Origin: Christensenella sp034926635
GTDB lineage: Bacteria; Bacillota; Clostridia; Christensenellales; Christensenellaceae
Length of the DNA: 64,000 nucleotides
NCBI GenBank assembly: GCA_034926635.1
Contig: JAYFQX010000013.1
Coordinates: forward strand, 1 to 64,000
Direction: 5' to 3'
Positions 53,645 to 61,720 of this stretch are shown here, one piece after another; within the stretch, counting starts at the first letter, position 1; every line of letters starts with the position of its first letter. The position numbers and the translations under genes were made by a program. The notes beneath the pieces were generated by a model that did no database searches, was not told where the DNA came from, and saw only the letters and a list, made by a program, of their open reading frames with translations.

Positions 53645-55165
53645 TTAATTGATACCCCCTTGTGCTTTTTCTTCCTCGGAACCAACAGAATAAGACATGA
53701 TGATTTCCTGCGTCGCTTCCTTTGAATCCAGAACGGCCTTAACTTCGCCTTCATGCATTACGATAATTCTATCGGACATTCCCATAACTTCTGGAAGTTC
53801 GGAAGAGATCAGAATGATTCCAATTCCTTTTTTTGCTAACTCAACAATAATTTTATGTATTTCTTCTTTTGCGCCGACATCCACGCCCCTTGTAGGTTCG
53901 TCTAAAATCAACACATCCACATCTCTCGTAATCCATTTAGCAAGTGCAACCTTCTGTTGATTACCACCGGAAAGGTTTCCGACAAGCTGCATAATGGATG
54001 GTGTTTTGATCCGCAATTTTTTTACAGCATCATTGCAAATCGCCTCTTCTTGTTTAAAATTGAGGAAACCGCCTTTGTTTGCAATTTTATCCATATTTGT
54101 TACGCTGATGTTGTTCCTTATTTTTGCGTTCAAGTCTACGCCAAGCTGTTTTCTGTCTTCTGGCAGATACGCCATTTTATGTTTGATCGCATCGTTAGGT
54201 GTGCGGAATTTTACTTGTTTTCCATTTAATTCCACAGTACCTTTATCATATTTCATCGCGCCGAAAAGCGATAATGCAACTTCGGTACGACCTGCGCCTA
54301 CCAATCCCGAAAATCCTAAGATCTCGCCGCGGCGGAGTTCAAAATCAATATCCTGAAAAACGCCTTTTTTGGTCAATCCGTCAACTTTAAGGATAACTTC
54401 CCCAATCTGCACATCTAGTTTTGGAAACATCTGTGTGATTTCGCGTCCCACCATGGAAGTAATGAGCTGATCCTGCGTTACTTCGTGGATCGTAGTCTCG
54501 CTGATAAATTCGCCGTCACGCATCACTGTAATATAATCGCCGATTTCAAACAATTCTTCCATTCTATGCGAGATATAAATAATTGTTACACCGTCAGCTG
54601 TCAGTTGCCTGATAATACGGAAAAGATGTTCTACCTCTTGTAGCGTAAGCGACGAGGTGGGTTCATCCATTACGATAATCCTAGCATCTTCGGACAACGC
54701 CTTCACGATTTCAAGCATTTGCTGCTTGGCAACGCTGAGTTTACTGACAACATCAGTAGGGTTGATCCCCATTTCGTATTTCTGCATCAACTCCGCTGTA
54801 CGTCGCAGCGCTTCTTTTTTATTGATTAGAATCCCCTTTGTAATCTCTTTTCCCAGAAAAACATTTTCCTGAACTGTCATATCCTTGCAAAGATTCAATT
54901 CCTGATAAATCATGGCGACTTTATTATTCATGGAATCATTTGGATTATTGATTTCCACTGGTTTTCCATTAATAAAAATATCACCGGAATCTTTACCGTA
55001 TGCGCCAGCCAGTATTTTCATAAGCGTGGATTTTCCTGCTCCGTTTTCGCCTATCAGCACATTTACTTTCCCTTTATAGGCCGAAAAATTAACATTCTTT
55101 AATGCATGAACGCCCATGAAGCTTTTTGTTATGTTTTTCATTTCGAGTGCTTTTTCGTCTGGCAA
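53645..55165 (-). CDS. Ribose-type sugar ABC transporter ATPase
   Basis: A 506-residue double ATPase. Domain 1: GENGAGKSTLMKILAGAYG, LSVAKQQMLEIVKALSED and IIVMDEPTSSLT. Domain 2: GFSGLVGAGRTEVALSLFG (the usual degenerate Walker A of RbsA/MglA), LSGGNQQKVALAKWI, LILDEPTRGVDVGAKEEIH. The start is a TTG at 55165 with GGAGGAG six bases upstream; no better start is near. The permease follows two bases after its stop. It should energise the importer encoded by the two next genes. Confidence 0.92.
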   Translation of the reverse strand: MPDEKALEMKNITKSFMGVHALKNVNFSAYKGKVNVLIGENGAGKSTLMKILAGAYGKDSGDIFINGKPVEINNPNDSMNNKVAMIYQELNLCKDMTVQENVFLGKEITKGILINKKEALRRTAELMQKYEMGINPTDVVSKLSVAKQQMLEIVKALSEDARIIVMDEPTSSLTLQEVEHLFRIIRQLTADGVTIIYISHRMEELFEIGDYITVMRDGEFISETTIHEVTQDQLITSMVGREITQMFPKLDVQIGEVILKVDGLTKKGVFQDIDFELRRGEILGFSGLVGAGRTEVALSLFGAMKYDKGTVELNGKQVKFRTPNDAIKHKMAYLPEDRKQLGVDLNAKIRNNISVTNMDKIANKGGFLNFKQEEAICNDAVKKLRIKTPSIMQLVGNLSGGNQQKVALAKWITRDVDVLILDEPTRGVDVGAKEEIHKIIVELAKKGIGIILISSELPEVMGMSDRIIVMHEGEVKAVLDSKEATQEIIMSYSVGSEEEKAQGGIN

Positions 55166-55222
55166 TGCTTTCTCCTCCTTTAATCCTATGTTCTAAATAC
55201 TTGCAATTTATATAAAAAATAA

Positions 55223-56119
55223 TTAACCGCCGATCCTAACTGTTTGGACATATCTTTCCACTATCTCTTTTAGCCTCTGCATTTCATCATCGTCCGGCAT
55301 ATAGGCATCTGGGCACGGATAATCCATATTCATCTTATAATACTTTGCCTCCCCAAAACGGTGATAAGGCAGCAAATGGATTTCTGTCACCCCGATTTCC
55401 TTCGCAAATTCCGCTGTCTTTTGAATGTTTTCTTCTTCATTATTATATCCACCAATCACCGGGACGCGGATAATCATGTCCTTCCCTAGCCCGGCGGCTT
55501 TTCTGGCATTTTCTAATATTATTTTATTTCCGATCCCTGTTAACTTGCGATGCTTTTCATCATCCATATGTTTGATATCAAACAAAATTTGGTCTACGTG
55601 TACCAATACTTTTACAGCTTTCTCCCATTTTTCATAACCGCATGTTTCAATTGCCAAATGCAAAAAGTTTTCTTTGAGGCGTATTGCAAGCGCCTCCAAA
55701 AACTCGCTTTGTGAAAGCGGCTCTCCTCCGGAAAACGTTACACCGCCATCCGATGTTCTGAAAAACGGATGATCTTTCATTACTTCCTTTGTCACATCTT
55801 CCACCGTCATTCGCGTTCCTATCATCTCTCGTGCTCCGGTCGGACAAACGAACTCACAGCTTGCACAGCCTGTACATAAACTTCTATTCCATTTTTCCGG
55901 CTTTAGCGCACCTGTCTTACATACTTTATAACAATGCCCGCAACCAATGCACTGGTCTTGTGTGAAGCTCATTTCCGGATTATAATTTTGCGATTCCGGA
56001 TTTGCGCACCACTTGCATCGCAATGGACATCCCTTCATAAAAATATTTGTCCTGATTCCATTTCCATCATGTAAACTATAACGTTGTATATTGAAAATCA
56101 TCCCTGTCAGTTGAGGCAT
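55223..56119 (-). CDS. Glycyl radical enzyme activase (radical SAM)
   Basis: A 298-residue activating enzyme that installs the glycyl radical with S-adenosylmethionine. The radical-SAM motif is FMKGCPLRCKWCANPES with CxxxCxxC near 31-38. Two ferredoxin-type 4Fe-4S clusters follow: CIGCGHCYKVC near 56-66 and CTGCASCEFVC near 82-92, the insert that marks activases of dehydratase-type enzymes rather than the small PflA. VTFSGGEPLSQSEFLEAL is the GGE SAM-contact motif. It is the first gene of the operon, 57 bases before the ATPase, and the activase is normally encoded next to its own enzyme, so separation by the importer genes is unusual. AAGGAC precedes the ATG. Confidence 0.93.
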   Translation of the reverse strand: MPQLTGMIFNIQRYSLHDGNGIRTNIFMKGCPLRCKWCANPESQNYNPEMSFTQDQCIGCGHCYKVCKTGALKPEKWNRSLCTGCASCEFVCPTGAREMIGTRMTVEDVTKEVMKDHPFFRTSDGGVTFSGGEPLSQSEFLEALAIRLKENFLHLAIETCGYEKWEKAVKVLVHVDQILFDIKHMDDEKHRKLTGIGNKIILENARKAAGLGKDMIIRVPVIGGYNNEEENIQKTAEFAKEIGVTEIHLLPYHRFGEAKYYKMNMDYPCPDAYMPDDDEMQRLKEIVERYVQTVRIGG

Positions 56120-56588
56120 AAATTAATTGTCCTTTCCGTAAGCCGTATTATTCCGCCAAAAAATAGAGATAATGAAATCCCTCTCGTTATTGCGATTGTA
56201 TATTATTATTTCTTGAATACTTATATTTTTGATATTCGGATATAAGATTAAAAAATTAATCTTTTTCTCCGCTCTCTTTTGAACAAGATAAGCATAACAG
56301 ATAATTTTGATTATTTCAATAGTTTTTTATTATTTTTTATATTTTTTTATTTTTACTTCGTTTTTGTACAGATTATGCTATTTTAAATGCTTATAATTTT
56401 AAAAAAACAAAAGGAATTAATGTATTTTCTTATTTTAATACATCAAAAAAAGAAGGCATTGAATTTTTTACGTTTTATAATACTCGATTTTTATCCAAAC
56501 AAGATTTTACATTTGTAATGATATACTGGAAAACGCTACTTTCCGTACAATTTTGTTATACCGGCGTACCGTCAACCTTTTATAATCA
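56120..56588. other. AT-rich intergenic region upstream of the glycyl radical operon
   Basis: These 469 bases hold no ORF of note on either strand. The leftward operon promoter must lie here or close by, but no near-consensus pair of boxes stands out and I do not call one. There is no palindrome like the one at 48241-48258. The right end reaches the sigma-factor stop codon without a convincing terminator. Confidence 0.5.
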
Positions 56589-57134
56589 TTAAATCAAATT
56601 ACGTTCCATTAAGAGTTTACGAAGTTTTTCCCGCGCGCGAAACAGCCTGGATTTAACCGTTCCCGGTGTAATTTTTAAAATTTCGGCAACTTCTTCATAT
56701 TTTAAACCTTCCATATCTTTTAAAACAAGAACCAAGCGATACTTTTCGTTTAATTCCTGCACTGCCATACGTATATTTTGACCCAGATCATTGTTCTCAG
56801 CCTCTGCTTCAGGATTTCCTTCCCTGCTTACCGCGTTATTTTCATATTCTTCAGTCGAAACAGTTATCATTGCCTTTTTCTTTCTTAATAGATCCAGACA
56901 TGTATTTGCCACCACACGATACATCCAAGTAGGAAAAGCAGATTGAAACGAGAACTTTTGGATGTTTCCATACATTTTTATGATGGCATCCTGCGCGGCA
57001 TCCTGCGCATCCGAAGAATTTTGCATAAACTTATACGCAATATTATAGATTCTTTTCTCATATTTTTCGATCAATGCGCAAAAAGCTTCGCTGTCGCCTT
57101 TTTGCGCATCCAGTATCCACTCTTTTTCCTGCAT
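56589..57134 (-). CDS. ECF-type RNA polymerase sigma factor
   Basis: A sigma-70 factor of the extracytoplasmic group, 181 residues from the ATG at 57134 (MQEKEWILDAQKGDSEAFCALIEKYEKRIYN); an ATG at 57185 would add 17 residues but has its AAGG too close. Region 2 is YNIAYKFMQNSSDAQDAAQDAIIKMYGNIQKF, with TWMYRVVANTCLDLLRKKK after it. Region 4 is LNEKYRLVLVLKDMEGLKYEEVAEILKITPGTVKSRLFRAREKL. No anti-sigma gene follows; downstream is the gene-free 56120-56588 stretch. The upstream neighbour is a lipoprotein. It probably answers to an envelope or stress signal, but the target genes are not evident. Confidence 0.9.
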   Translation of the reverse strand: MQEKEWILDAQKGDSEAFCALIEKYEKRIYNIAYKFMQNSSDAQDAAQDAIIKMYGNIQKFSFQSAFPTWMYRVVANTCLDLLRKKKAMITVSTEEYENNAVSREGNPEAEAENNDLGQNIRMAVQELNEKYRLVLVLKDMEGLKYEEVAEILKITPGTVKSRLFRAREKLRKLLMERNLI

Positions 57135-57270
57135 AACCGTCCCATTGCCCTCGCGCAGCCGCGCCTTCTTTCCGTTCTCTATCATGCCTTGCTCTATTTG
57201 CCATACAATATATATTAATCATATCATGTTTTTCAATAATAGAAAAGTGCGGGGAATCCATAATTCTCCG

Positions 57271-57318
57271 CTTTTCTTATTGTAGAACTAAATCCTCTTT
57301 TCTTATTATAGAACTAAA
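57271..57318 (-). repeat. Tandem 22-bp direct repeat before the sigma-factor gene
   Basis: Two copies of a 22-base unit, starting at 57271 and 57297, differ in one base. Read on the minus strand each contains TTCTAYAATAAG, so the two copies offer TATAAT and TACAAT, that is, two -10-like boxes 26 bases apart. Next to the second lies a GCGG/CCGC hairpin at about 57249-57271. The 57186-57380 gap holds nothing else I can identify. A duplicated promoter element for the sigma gene is possible. Confidence 0.5.
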
Positions 57319-57380
57319 AATGTATCGGAATTGCATCTTAAAAATTGCCATCTTCCGACAACTTCCGCTGTCAGTTTCCC

Positions 57381-57959
57381 TTATCCCGCCATACTCCCGT
57401 ATGCCTCGATCTCTGGGAACCCTGCTTCAATCAAGCTGCGTAATTTTTTATCACCGCCCTGCCCAATGGAGGCCGCATTGCCAATCAGCGCAGAAGCGCC
57501 ATTTTCCGTTATTTCCCCGCTGATCATGGCATCAAGCTCTACATCAAAAAAACTGCCGTCTTCCGATGCTTCAAGGCACGCCTGAATTTCTTCGAGCGAC
57601 TGATCTACCACTAACTCCGAAAAAGTCGAATATGCAGCTGCAAAATACCGCGCGGAAACATCAGGTTCGCCCAGTACGATCATGGCGCTTGCCATAATAT
57701 TATTTTTTGAATCGGCAAGTAATACCATCATCCCGTCCGCAAATTCTACCGCAACCCGGTTTGGTTCATCGGCGTTCTGGGTTATAGTAATATTCTCCAT
57801 TGAATTCTCCGAAATATCCAATTCTTCCAACGCGGAGATAAATTTCTCCGTATATGCCGTCGCGGATTGGTATATCGCATTTTTGTCGGATGCAGCACAT
57901 CCTGTGAACATGGCAAAGGTAACACAAATAACCAATAATAAAAGAAGTGCTTTTTTCAT
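57381..57959 (-). CDS. Small lipoprotein of unknown function
   Basis: A 192-residue protein from the ATG at 57959, with GGAGG eight bases upstream. The signal MKKALLLLLVICVTFAMFTGC has a clear lipobox (MFTGC). The rest, about 170 residues, has no motif I recognise; it is acidic, predicted alpha/beta, with segments such as YTEKFISALEELDISENSMEN and FADGMMVLLADSKNNIMASA. It could be anchored outside and report to the sigma factor encoded next, though no anti-sigma link is visible. The gap 57960-58358 upstream has no gene. Confidence 0.65.
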   Translation of the reverse strand: MKKALLLLLVICVTFAMFTGCAASDKNAIYQSATAYTEKFISALEELDISENSMENITITQNADEPNRVAVEFADGMMVLLADSKNNIMASAMIVLGEPDVSARYFAAAYSTFSELVVDQSLEEIQACLEASEDGSFFDVELDAMISGEITENGASALIGNAASIGQGGDKKLRSLIEAGFPEIEAYGSMAG

Positions 57960-58321
57960 ATCAAAGTCCTCCACCCAAATTTATTCTCCAAATGCACAAT
58001 TACTGTAATTTTGCTTGACCAAAAAACAAATTGTTCCAACGCAAGCAAAACCCAATTTAATACGTATTTAATATCTCTGCTTTTTACCATTATACTTCTT
58101 ATTTTTTTTATGTCAAAATTATTCATTGGCAGGACTCTCAATTATTTTACAGTTCCATCAAACTATATTTAATAAAATGCGGTTCATCGTTCTTAAACTA
58201 AAAAACTCATAACAGAAAAGGTAAAAAAACAAGTCATAAAAAACTGAACAAACTGCTTTCCGAAAACAAGAATCAGTCAAAAATCAGTCAGCTAAAATAA
58301 GCAGAATAATTTCTGAGTATT

Positions 58322-58359
58322 AAAAAAGCCTATAACCCGCATGGTTAAAGGCTTTTTTT
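58322..58359 (-). terminator. Terminator behind a tRNA-like remnant
   Basis: AAAAAAGCCTATAACC and GGTTAAAGGCTTTTTT form a stem with a T-run in the minus direction. It stands directly behind the remnant at 58359, as real tRNA terminators do. Confidence 0.65.
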
Positions 58360-58377
58360 GGTGTCGAAGGTGGGAAA
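58359..58377 (-). pseudogene. Remnant of a tRNA-Leu 3' end
   Basis: TGGTGTCGAAGGTGGGAA repeats, with one change, the CCA and acceptor end of the intact tRNA-Leu at 58476, where it reads TGGTGCCGAAGGTGGGAA. The following bases up to 58437 keep only scraps of a T loop (CTTCGATTCCC). It is either a decayed second tRNA-Leu copy or an attachment-site duplicate left by an integrated element. Confidence 0.6.
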
Positions 58378-58441
58378 CCTCGACCGCGCTTCGCTTGTCT
58401 CGCCGCAGCCCTACGTGGCTTCGATTCCCTTCCTTTCATAA

Positions 58442-58473
58442 AAAAAGAATCCTCTAAAACGAGGATCCTTTTT
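58442..58473 (-). terminator. Terminator after tRNA-Leu (CAA)
   Basis: AAAAAGAATCCTC and GAGGATCCTTTTT pair around AAAAC with one mismatch, with a T-run following in the minus direction. Confidence 0.8.
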
Positions 58474-58475
58474 CA

Positions 58476-58562
58476 TGGTGCCGAAGGTGGGAATCGAACC
58501 CACACGGTATTGCTACCACAGGATTTTGAGTCCAGCGCGTCTGCCAGTTCCACCACTTCGGC
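58476..58562 (-). tRNA. tRNA-Leu (anticodon CAA)
   Basis: An 87-base type II tRNA with CCA. Acceptor GCCGAAG/CTTCGGC and T arm TGGG-TTCGATT-CCCA are intact. The anticodon arm CTGGA-CTCAAAA-TCCTG places CAA at 34-36 and has one T-T mismatch in the stem (28-42), which is unusual but tolerated. Confidence 0.93.
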
Positions 58563-58673
58563 ACAAAATATTGACTAAAAAATAATAGCATATTAACGTT
58601 AAAAAGTCAATCGCAGAAATTTTTTTCCTTTTATTATAGTATATACCATTCCAAATTAAAATTTAATCCTGTC

Positions 58674-58700
58674 TTCACGCGACGTTCATATCATCTTCAC
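58674..58700 (+). promoter_or_regulatory. Three 11-bp-spaced TTCAY repeats before the efflux operon
   Basis: TTCAC at 58674, TTCAT at 58685 and TTCAC at 58696 repeat with an exact 11-base period, about one helical turn. Tandem direct repeats of this kind are typical binding sites of OmpR/PhoB-type response regulators. They end 52 bases before the adaptor start codon. No histidine kinase or response regulator gene is in the window. Confidence 0.6.
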
Positions 58701-58752
58701 ATAGCAGAACCATACTTTCTATTGCAATGATTAAAATGTCAAGGAGGAACCC

Positions 58753-61026
58753 ATGAGCAAGTCTGAAAACAAATTATCCCAAAAAAAGAAATCCAAAAAG
58801 AAAAAATGGATCATTATTACAGCCATTGTTGCCGCCGGCATCTTATTGGCTGTGTTTTTGTTACCCCGTTTTTTTAGAGGAAATGTAGAAGCAGCAGATT
58901 TCATTACAAAAACTGCTACGGTGGAGACCGGTACGATTGAAACGACGGTTTCCGGCTCCGGTAACCTTACTTCTGATAACACAATCGAAATCAAGCTGCC
59001 CACCGACGTCACCATTGAATCTGTCCTTGTAGAAGCCGGTGATGCGGTAGCTGCCGGCGATACTCTGGCAACACTCAACGCAACTTCCTTGCAAAGTGCG
59101 ATCAGTACGGTGCAAACCAAACTGAGCTCCCTTGATTCTGAGATTAATAGTGCGGACGCAGAAAGTGAAACCGAAAAAATCGCTTCCACAATTGATGGAC
59201 GTATCAAGCAAATCTTTATTGCAGCGGGAGACGATACACAAACTGCTATCTCGCAAAACGGCGCACTCTTGATCTTGTCTCCGGATGGCAAGATGAAGAC
59301 AACATTTCAGCCTTCCACAATCGATGGTCTTGCTTATGGTACAGAGGTAGACGTCACTCTTTCAGACGGTACTATAAAAACAGGTACTATTATCTCTGTT
59401 TCAGCAGATACATGCACCGTGACTCTTACGGATAACGGTCCCGCTGTCGGCGATTCTGTTTCAATCTCTCTGGATGGAGCCGAGATTGGTAAAGGAACAC
59501 TGGAAATAAATTCTCCGATCAAAGTCCTAAGCGCTTTTGGCACGGTGGAAAGCCTCTCCGTAGAAGAGAATGAAAACGTTCATAGCGGTGATACCTTGTT
59601 TACCCTGCAAACAGCCGTTTCTGCCGAATATACTGCTTTACTCAGCGAACGTACAGAGTATGAAGATACTTTAGTCAGCTTGTTAACATATGCGGAAACC
59701 AACAGTATCATTGCAGATATGGCAGGCGTCATCGGCACGGTCTCGACTTCCGGTTCTTCCTCCTCCAGCTCGTCCTCAAGCTCTTCTTCATCCAGTAGTG
59801 CCAGCGCGGCCTCTTTTTCCGCAAAAGCGGTAAATTCTTCCGGAAGCAATTCTACCGATAACGTTGTAGCATTATCAAACTCGCTTTCCGGAAGCAATAT
59901 CACCACGCTTTCTTCCGGCGGAATCATTACTGAAATCAGTACACCGCTTGAAATTGCAGTGACAGTCCCTGCAACGGGAGCCATTCCTCAGAACACTGTC
60001 TTACCGGGAACAGGTTATACCGGCACAATTACTTGGTTACCCGCAGGAGATGCTTTTGAGCCCTCCACAGCCTATACTGCGACAATTACACTTACCGCAC
60101 AAACCGGATATCACTTTGCAGCAGACATCGTTCCTGCTGTCACAGGAGCGCAAATACAAGCAGTACAGATCAGTGCAGAGACCGAGTCCAACGTTCTCAC
60201 ATTTAATGCTGTGTTCCCTGCAACCTCTGCTGCGCAGCCATCTCCAGAGTCATCTAATACGATACCGACAGATTCCACACAAACGCCTTCCGCAGCTTTT
60301 TCAAGCGGAATGAGCGGCGCATCCTATTCCTCAGGAAGCGGCAGCACTACCTCTACTGCATCTACGACAGAAGACAGTACCTCAAGCAGCGAATCTTCTG
60401 CCTCTTCTACAGTATTTACGATCTTAATAGGTGATGCAGACACTCTTTCGGTAAACGTCGATGAGCTGGATATCTTATCGATTCAGCTTGGGCAGGAGGT
60501 TTCCGTCATTTTAGACGCACTACCGGATGCTACGTTCCATGGAACCGTCACCAAGATCTCCAGCTCCGGCAATGTACAAAGCGGCGTCACCACCTACCCT
60601 GTAACCATCACACTCACCGATACGGAAGGTTCTGGTGTAAAAGTTGGCATGAATGCAAACGCAACGATTTCTATTGCAACCAGCGAAGACGTATTGTTGA
60701 TCCCTATGGACGCCTTACAGGAAACAGGCAATGAAAAATATGTTTTTGTCTCCGGAAGTAACACAGGCGACGGAGAAATGGATGAACGACGCACCGTTGA
60801 AACAGGGCTTTCGGACGGCGTCAATGTAGAAATCACCTCGGGTCTTTCCGAAGGAGAACAAGTTATTTATACAGAATCCACCTCTACCAGCAATGATGAC
60901 CAATCCGCCATGTTTGGTGGCGGCATGATGGGCGGCGGTATGCAGATGCCAAACGGCAGCGATATACAGATGCCAAGCGGCGGCGGTCAAGGCGGTCCGC
61001 CATCCGGTATCGGTAATATGGGATAA
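58753..61026 (+). CDS. MacA/HlyD-type efflux adaptor with Ser-rich linker and Ig-like insert
   Basis: A 757-residue membrane-fusion protein. A basic N terminus precedes one anchor helix (IIITAIVAAGILLAVFLLP, 20-38). Beta-barrel and lipoyl-like parts follow: GNLTSDNTIEIKLPTDVTIESVLVEAGDAV near 70 in blocks, and a second biotinyl/lipoyl-like half near 130 and 270. A pure serine stretch of 14 residues lies at about 335-350. A domain near 396-492 (GTITWLPAGDAFEPSTAYTA, TLTAQTGYHFAAD) looks like surface Ig-type repeats, not adaptor sequence. The C-terminal barrel and the Gly/Met-rich tail MFGGGMMGGGMQMP end it. AAGGAGG precedes the ATG. The ATPase and permease follow. Confidence 0.85.
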   Translation: MSKSENKLSQKKKSKKKKWIIITAIVAAGILLAVFLLPRFFRGNVEAADFITKTATVETGTIETTVSGSGNLTSDNTIEIKLPTDVTIESVLVEAGDAVAAGDTLATLNATSLQSAISTVQTKLSSLDSEINSADAESETEKIASTIDGRIKQIFIAAGDDTQTAISQNGALLILSPDGKMKTTFQPSTIDGLAYGTEVDVTLSDGTIKTGTIISVSADTCTVTLTDNGPAVGDSVSISLDGAEIGKGTLEINSPIKVLSAFGTVESLSVEENENVHSGDTLFTLQTAVSAEYTALLSERTEYEDTLVSLLTYAETNSIIADMAGVIGTVSTSGSSSSSSSSSSSSSSSASAASFSAKAVNSSGSNSTDNVVALSNSLSGSNITTLSSGGIITEISTPLEIAVTVPATGAIPQNTVLPGTGYTGTITWLPAGDAFEPSTAYTATITLTAQTGYHFAADIVPAVTGAQIQAVQISAETESNVLTFNAVFPATSAAQPSPESSNTIPTDSTQTPSAAFSSGMSGASYSSGSGSTTSTASTTEDSTSSSESSASSTVFTILIGDADTLSVNVDELDILSIQLGQEVSVILDALPDATFHGTVTKISSSGNVQSGVTTYPVTITLTDTEGSGVKVGMNANATISIATSEDVLLIPMDALQETGNEKYVFVSGSNTGDGEMDERRTVETGLSDGVNVEITSGLSEGEQVIYTESTSTSNDDQSAMFGGGMMGGGMQMPNGSDIQMPSGGGQGGPPSGIGNMG

Positions 61027-61045
61027 GGGAAAGGAGGCGCTTCTT

Positions 61046-61720
61046 ATGATACAAATGAAAGACGTTTCAAAAATATATACGATTGGGAATGAAGAACTTT
61101 ATGCGCTAAACCACGCCTCGCTGCGTATTGACGACGGTGAATTTGTAGCAATCATAGGACCGTCCGGCAGCGGAAAATCCACCTTGATGAATATTATTGG
61201 ATGCCTTGATACCGCGGACGAGGGGAAGTATATTCTAGATGGACAGCCCATCGAGGACTACTCGGAAGACGAACTTACACGCGTACGCAATAACAAAATC
61301 GGATTTGTCTTTCAGAATTTCAACTTGCTGTCCAAGAGTACCGCTCTTGAAAACGTAGAACTCCCCCTGATTTACCAGGGCGTTCCGCGCAAGGAATGCC
61401 GGCTGCGTGCAGAAGAGGCACTCACCCGAATGGGGCTTGGTGAGCGGATGAACCATCGTCCTTCGGAACTCTCCGGCGGTCAGCAGCAGCGCGTTGCCAT
61501 TGCGCGTGCGCTGATTACGCAGCCTTCGTTGATTCTGGCGGACGAACCAACCGGAAACCTGGATCACAAAACCGGCATAGAAATCCTGGAACTCTTCGAG
61601 CGGCTTAACAAAAACGGTAATACTATTATACTAATTACGCATGATAACACGATTGCAAATCAGGCGCAACGGCGTATCCATATTTTAGACGGGCAGGTCA
61701 ACGAGGAGGAAACAGCATGA
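61046..61720 (+). CDS. MacB-type efflux ABC ATPase
   Basis: A 224-residue ATPase of the MacB/LolD group. Walker A GPSGSGKST, Q-loop FVFQNFNLL, signature LSGGQQQRVAIARAL, Walker B LILADEPTGNLD and the switch LITHDN are intact. AAGGAGG lies eight bases before the ATG. Its stop overlaps the permease start by four bases (ATGA). Together with the adaptor and permease it makes a MacAB-like exporter; such systems in Gram-positive bacteria export antimicrobial peptides or antibiotics, but the substrate cannot be told from the sequence. Confidence 0.94.
   Translation: MIQMKDVSKIYTIGNEELYALNHASLRIDDGEFVAIIGPSGSGKSTLMNIIGCLDTADEGKYILDGQPIEDYSEDELTRVRNNKIGFVFQNFNLLSKSTALENVELPLIYQGVPRKECRLRAEEALTRMGLGERMNHRPSELSGGQQQRVAIARALITQPSLILADEPTGNLDHKTGIEILELFERLNKNGNTIILITHDNTIANQAQRRIHILDGQVNEEETA

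Noticed and set aside
57271..57318. CRISPR-like repeat
   Set aside because: Only two copies with a four-base gap; no spacer array and no cas genes.
59750..59805. Serine-codon run as a simple-sequence, phase-variable repeat
   Set aside because: The run uses mixed serine codons (TCT, TCC, AGC, TCG, TCA, AGT), so it is not a slippery uniform repeat.
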